Source: Clostridiales bacterium (GTDB taxonomy: Bacteria > Bacillota > Clostridia > Saccharofermentanales > Saccharofermentanaceae). From it: 45,682 nt of DNA. The position numbers and the translations under genes were made by a program. This document shows, in pieces, positions 42,489 to 45,682 of this stretch (position 1 is its first letter; each line of letters starts with the position of its first letter). Below the pieces are notes generated by a model, which saw nothing but the letters and a program-made list of their open reading frames with translations, was not told the origin of the DNA and made no database searches. The DNA is taken from NCBI GenBank assembly GCA_017515465.1, contig JAFWFV010000040.1, positions 1 through 45,682 on the forward strand, given 5' to 3'.

Positions 42489-44273
42489 ATGGCGAGTAAT
42501 GACCTGAGAGAAGACAGACTGATCATCAAGTCCGGCAAGGTATTCTTTCTCGGACTTGTTTTTGCGTTTACCGTTTACATCCTGCTTCTCGCAATATGTT
42601 CATTCAGCTTATCAATTACTACCAGGTTTTCCCTGTGCATAGGAATGGCTCTCCTGGCCTTCTCGATCAACATATTCTTCGGAAAATACGGTTTTTATGT
42701 CTCCTTTGTTCTGACCTTTATGCAGCTCCTGATCAACACCTACGAGTCTCTGGTACTGAAAAAGGAGGGAGCCGTAGATCTGGCCATCATTGCGCTGTTG
42801 ATCATAATCATAAATCTCATACACAGATACTACCTGACTAATATCCTCCGCAAGATCTACACAAAGAGAAAGGCGGAGTCAATAGAGAGATCCAAAACGA
42901 TCAACAAGCAGCTGGAGGATGACATCTTTGCCAGGACAAAGCTCATCTCCAGCCACGATTCCGAAAAGCAGAGCAACAGGAACGTGATAACGACTGAGCC
43001 CGTCATCGATACTCTCACGACCCTCCCCGGCAGAGCCATGATCACGGACAGGCTCAACAAAATGATCGAGGAAGATCTCATAAACATGCAGAACTCCCCT
43101 ATTCCTGACAGGAAGTGCTCGAGGTTTACCGTAATCTACACATCACTGGATAAGTACAGCCTGGACCTCTTTAATGTCGGCCATAAATCAATGGACCTCT
43201 TTATCCAGAACATGGCACACAGACTGAGAGAGGCAGCCCACTCAGAAGACATGGTAGCCAGGATCTACGGAACAGAATTCGTGATCCTTGCCAGGAGGGT
43301 GATCTCAGCCAATGAATTCATTGATTACAAGCGCGTTCTGGCTGATGCCATGACCAATGCATTCGGAACGGGAGAGGAACAGATCCCCGTTCATTTCGAG
43401 TTCGGAATATCCGTCTATCCCGACGACGGCCTGTCTGCCGAAGAACTGATCACCAAGGCAGAAGAGGCAATGACCGGCAGGGTTACATACGGCAATACCG
43501 AGATCAGGAAATCCAGATTCGAAGACATGTCCTCCGAGGAGATAATAGCCAAGTTCGAGACCTCTATCCGCTCAGGTGATTTCCATATGGCATATCAGCC
43601 CTGCTTTACTTCATCAGGCGAACTGACAGGTTACGAGGCCTTCATGAGATGGACATCTGAAGACGGGGACATCCCTCCTTCGGATTTCATCAGGGCTGCG
43701 GTCAAGTGCGGGTACATCAGACGCATCGGCAACTACAGTCTGGAAAATGCACTCAAGGTCCTGGCCAGGATCAACATCACGCAGCCTACACTGACCATGA
43801 ATATCAATGTCTCCAACGATCAGCTCAAGGATCCCGGATTCGTCATGGAATTCTCCAACGCCCTGTCCAACAGCGGAGCTGAGACCGGAAATGTAATACT
43901 CGATATCAGCGAGGAGAGTCTGTTTACGGAACTGCCTGAGATCAAGGCATCCATCGAAAAGCTCTCATCCATGGACGTCAGGATGGCGCTGGATAATTTC
44001 GGCAGAGGCTATTCGTCATTCAATGCGATCCCACTCCTGCCTATCTCATATCTGAAGCTGGATGGTAATTTCACCAGGGAACTGCTGTCTGACATCAACG
44101 TCCGCGTTCTGACATCTGCTGCCATATCGCTGATGCATGACATCGATATCAAGGTATGCGCCACAGGCGTCGGAGAACAGGGCCAGCTGAACCTGCTCAA
44201 GGAATACGGCTGCGACCTGTATCAGGGAACAGTCCTCGGTACTCCTGTTACTGAAAAGGAATTATTGTCCTGA
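42489..44273 (+). CDS. Membrane GGDEF-EAL protein with both active sites degenerate
   Basis: The 594-residue protein has four to five membrane segments (~17-115), a basic coiled linker, a GGDEF-type domain (~170-335) and an EAL-type domain (~345-590). The GGDEF site reads YGTEF (260-264). In the EAL domain the signature is EAF (383-385), the second aspartate of the DD pair is N503, and the metal glutamate of AEG is T559. The first ligands alone cannot support hydrolysis. It is likely a c-di-GMP receptor or a scaffold. GGGAGG precedes the ATG, and TTGACA lies at 42449-42454. The end overlaps trmL by 12 bases. Confidence 0.88.
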   Translation: MASNDLREDRLIIKSGKVFFLGLVFAFTVYILLLAICSFSLSITTRFSLCIGMALLAFSINIFFGKYGFYVSFVLTFMQLLINTYESLVLKKEGAVDLAIIALLIIIINLIHRYYLTNILRKIYTKRKAESIERSKTINKQLEDDIFARTKLISSHDSEKQSNRNVITTEPVIDTLTTLPGRAMITDRLNKMIEEDLINMQNSPIPDRKCSRFTVIYTSLDKYSLDLFNVGHKSMDLFIQNMAHRLREAAHSEDMVARIYGTEFVILARRVISANEFIDYKRVLADAMTNAFGTGEEQIPVHFEFGISVYPDDGLSAEELITKAEEAMTGRVTYGNTEIRKSRFEDMSSEEIIAKFETSIRSGDFHMAYQPCFTSSGELTGYEAFMRWTSEDGDIPPSDFIRAAVKCGYIRRIGNYSLENALKVLARINITQPTLTMNINVSNDQLKDPGFVMEFSNALSNSGAETGNVILDISEESLFTELPEIKASIEKLSSMDVRMALDNFGRGYSSFNAIPLLPISYLKLDGNFTRELLSDINVRVLTSAAISLMHDIDIKVCATGVGEQGQLNLLKEYGCDLYQGTVLGTPVTEKELLS

Positions 44274-44801
44274 TACCCTGCTGATATCGTAGGATTCCAG
44301 AAAATCCCCGCCCTTCTGAACCTCGGTCATGGACAGTCCCGGATAACCCAGCTGTCTCATTACCTCATATATTACGATCGCAGCGGCATTGGACAGGTTC
44401 AGGCTCCTGCATTCACCTGCCATCGGTATCCTGAAGCACCTGTTCAGATGTGCCTTCAGTATGTCGTAGGGAACTCCTGTACTCTCCTTGCCGAATATCA
44501 GATAGATATCCTTATCAACGGCCTTGAAATCGATATCAGACGGCGGCACCTTGCCATATCTGGTCATGAAAAAGAACTCGCCCCTGCCTTCGTTCGCAGA
44601 TGCGAAATCCTCAAATGAACTGTACAGCGTATAATCAGCCCAGGTTATGTGATTGGTCGTGGCACGCCTGAACTTGGGATTATCCAGATCGAATCCCGTA
44701 GGTCCGATAATATGAAGAGCGCACCCGGCTGCTACACAGGTGCGCATTATGTTTCCGCAATTTTGCGGGATCTCAGGTTCAAAGAGAACTACATTTACCA
44801 T
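44262..44801 (-). CDS. trmL: tRNA (cytidine(34)-2'-O)-methyltransferase
   Basis: This 179-residue SPOUT methyltransferase has the family markers VLFEPEIPQNCGNIMRTC at the N-terminus, the YLIFGKESTGVP loop (glutamate and glycine of the SAM knot) and FRIPMAGECRSLNLSNAAAI near the end. It methylates the wobble base of certain leucine tRNAs. Length fits TrmL rather than the longer rRNA or TrmH enzymes. The DUF6935-like gene lies upstream on the same strand with three bases between. Confidence 0.95.
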   Translation of the reverse strand: MVNVVLFEPEIPQNCGNIMRTCVAAGCALHIIGPTGFDLDNPKFRRATTNHITWADYTLYSSFEDFASANEGRGEFFFMTRYGKVPPSDIDFKAVDKDIYLIFGKESTGVPYDILKAHLNRCFRIPMAGECRSLNLSNAAAIVIYEVMRQLGYPGLSMTEVQKGGDFLESYDISRVSGQ

Positions 44802-44804
44802 CTG

Positions 44805-45305
44805 TCAGCCCCAGGGATTGGTGGACTCGGGAGCTCTGATGCCGACCAGGATATACTGTTCCCACAGATACCACTTGCCATCCTTGGCATGTCTGAGCTG
44901 AACGTATCTGGGGGAGTCTGCTCCTCCTGATGTGAGATAGAGCTTGGCATATCCTTCATCTGCATATGTGTAGGGATTCTCCTCTACTGCAACAACGAAA
45001 GGCGCTTCAACTTTGTAATCGTTATCCGGGGTTGCACCCTTGAAATAGGATCTGGGCACATAATCGCTGTCCATGAACCTGTCCCGGATGAACTGCTTTT
45101 CGCTTTCAGTCAGGGGCTTGGGTCCCTTGAGAACATCCAGCATAGTCAGAGACTGTTCCCTGTTCACGGGATATACGCACAGCGCCAGAACGGTGAGAGC
45201 TGCAACGTCAAACTCATTTGTCAGAGATGCCTGGGGCAGAGCGCAGAACTCCTCAACTGTTTCGGGGATCCTGTCAAAAGTTACTTCTACGATACGGTTA
45301 GCCAT
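44805..45305 (-). CDS. DUF6935-like protein
   Basis: The protein has 166 residues, soluble and with no signal. The C-terminal half holds the repeated look of this family: APFVVAVEENPYTY, KLYLTSGGADSPRYVQLR and GKWYLWEQYILVGIR before a PW end. The N-terminal half is helical, with a zinc-free acidic surface. Function is unknown. It lies between aroQ and trmL on the same strand, 48 bases after aroQ. Confidence 0.65.
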   Translation of the reverse strand: MANRIVEVTFDRIPETVEEFCALPQASLTNEFDVAALTVLALCVYPVNREQSLTMLDVLKGPKPLTESEKQFIRDRFMDSDYVPRSYFKGATPDNDYKVEAPFVVAVEENPYTYADEGYAKLYLTSGGADSPRYVQLRHAKDGKWYLWEQYILVGIRAPESTNPWG

Positions 45306-45353
45306 ATATACTATCTCCTTCCATGTGTGGATATTAAGATTCTAGCATATTTG

Positions 45354-45682
45354 TCAGATGCCTGCGAGGTGGTCAATGGCCTCTATGTATCCGTCGAAAC
45401 CCTTTCCGGTAATGGTCTTTTCCGCAACGAGGGAGACGTATGAGATCTGTCTGAAGTCCTCCCTCTCATTGACCTTGGAGATGTGAACCTCAACCATGGG
45501 GATGCTGACGGCCTTGAACGCATCCAGCAATGCCACGGAAGTGTGAGTATATGCTCCGGGATTGATAACGATGCCGTCAACCTTGTCGTAATATGCCTGC
45601 TGGATGTAATCCACCAGATCGCCCTCGTGATTGCTCTGCTTGCACTCGACTTCGATGCCTTTTGATGAACAATGATCAGTGA
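45354..45682 (-). CDS. aroQ: 3-dehydroquinate dehydratase, type II (partial)
   Basis: The frame is open to the right window edge, so the start is missing. The visible ~108 residues contain the family segment [17 protein letters not shown], then [20 protein letters not shown] and the catalytic-site [15 protein letters not shown] with its conserved histidine. The enzyme dehydrates 3-dehydroquinate in the shikimate pathway. Other shikimate genes may lie beyond the window. Confidence 0.93.
   Translation of the reverse strand, partial: TDHCSSKGIEVECKQSNHEGDLVDYIQQAYYDKVDGIVINPGAYTHTSVALLDAFKAVSIPMVEVHISKVNEREDFRQISYVSLVAEKTITGKGFDGYIEAIDHLAGI

Overview
The window looks like a chromosome segment of an anaerobic member of the Clostridia, probably a gut or rumen carbohydrate fermenter. 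This is an inference from gene content. It carries a split, biotin-dependent Na+-pumping decarboxylase, a domain-permuted GH3 beta-glucosidase of the kind known from Ruminococcus and Butyrivibrio, a GH2 glycosidase, an acetolactate decarboxylase, a YitT membrane protein, a spore-photoproduct-lyase-like radical SAM protein, and many c-di-GMP proteins. GC content is moderate. There are no rRNA genes, CRISPR arrays, intact insertion sequences or prophage. The species cannot be fixed from what is visible.

Layout. 1-2.7 kb: end of a Na+-translocating oxaloacetate decarboxylase operon (alpha end, gamma, biotin carrier, beta), closed by a strong terminator. 2.7-12.5 kb, minus strand: a 1263-residue LacI-sensor/GGDEF/EAL/beta-helix protein, a haemolysin III-like membrane protein, a membrane protein coupled to a permuted GH3 beta-glucosidase, and a DEAD-box helicase. 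12.5-14.7 kb, plus strand: a phosphopentomutase-deoxyribose-phosphate aldolase fusion and a 59-residue membrane protein. 14.8-24.2 kb, minus strand: a run of eight close genes (nucleosidase, SPL-like radical SAM protein, SDR, GH2, membrane diguanylate cyclase, ABC ATPase, ABC permease, PAS diguanylate cyclase). 24.3-29 kb, plus strand: trpS, a YitT protein, a DUF4349 lipoprotein and a frameshifted membrane glycosyltransferase-like gene. 29-32.6 kb: two minus-strand membrane genes, a plus-strand membrane-anchored Mrr-type nuclease and a small membrane protein. 32.7 kb: tRNA-Ser(GCU). 33-37.2 kb: a LysR regulator divergent from metE-metF. 37.2-39.7 kb, minus strand: a serine hydrolase, acetolactate decarboxylase, a 35-residue TfoX-like fragment and a membrane-anchored unknown. 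39.7-40.1 kb: the only long gene-free stretch, with a large perfect inverted repeat over a promoter. 40.1-44.3 kb, plus strand: a DUF4143 ATPase, a low-molecular-weight protein tyrosine phosphatase, a HAD phosphatase and a degenerate GGDEF-EAL membrane protein. 44.3 kb to the end, minus strand: trmL, a DUF6935-like protein and the 3' part of aroQ.

How the genes fit together. Four proteins with GGDEF or EAL domains lie in 45 kb: two apparently active diguanylate cyclases flanking an ABC transporter, one likely phosphodiesterase with a sugar-type sensor, and one protein whose enzymatic residues are lost. The most distinctive items are the LacI-EAL-beta-helix protein, the DeoB-DeoC fusion, the nucleosidase/SPL-like/SDR/GH2 gene set, and the operator-like inverted repeat of the DUF4143 ATPase gene.
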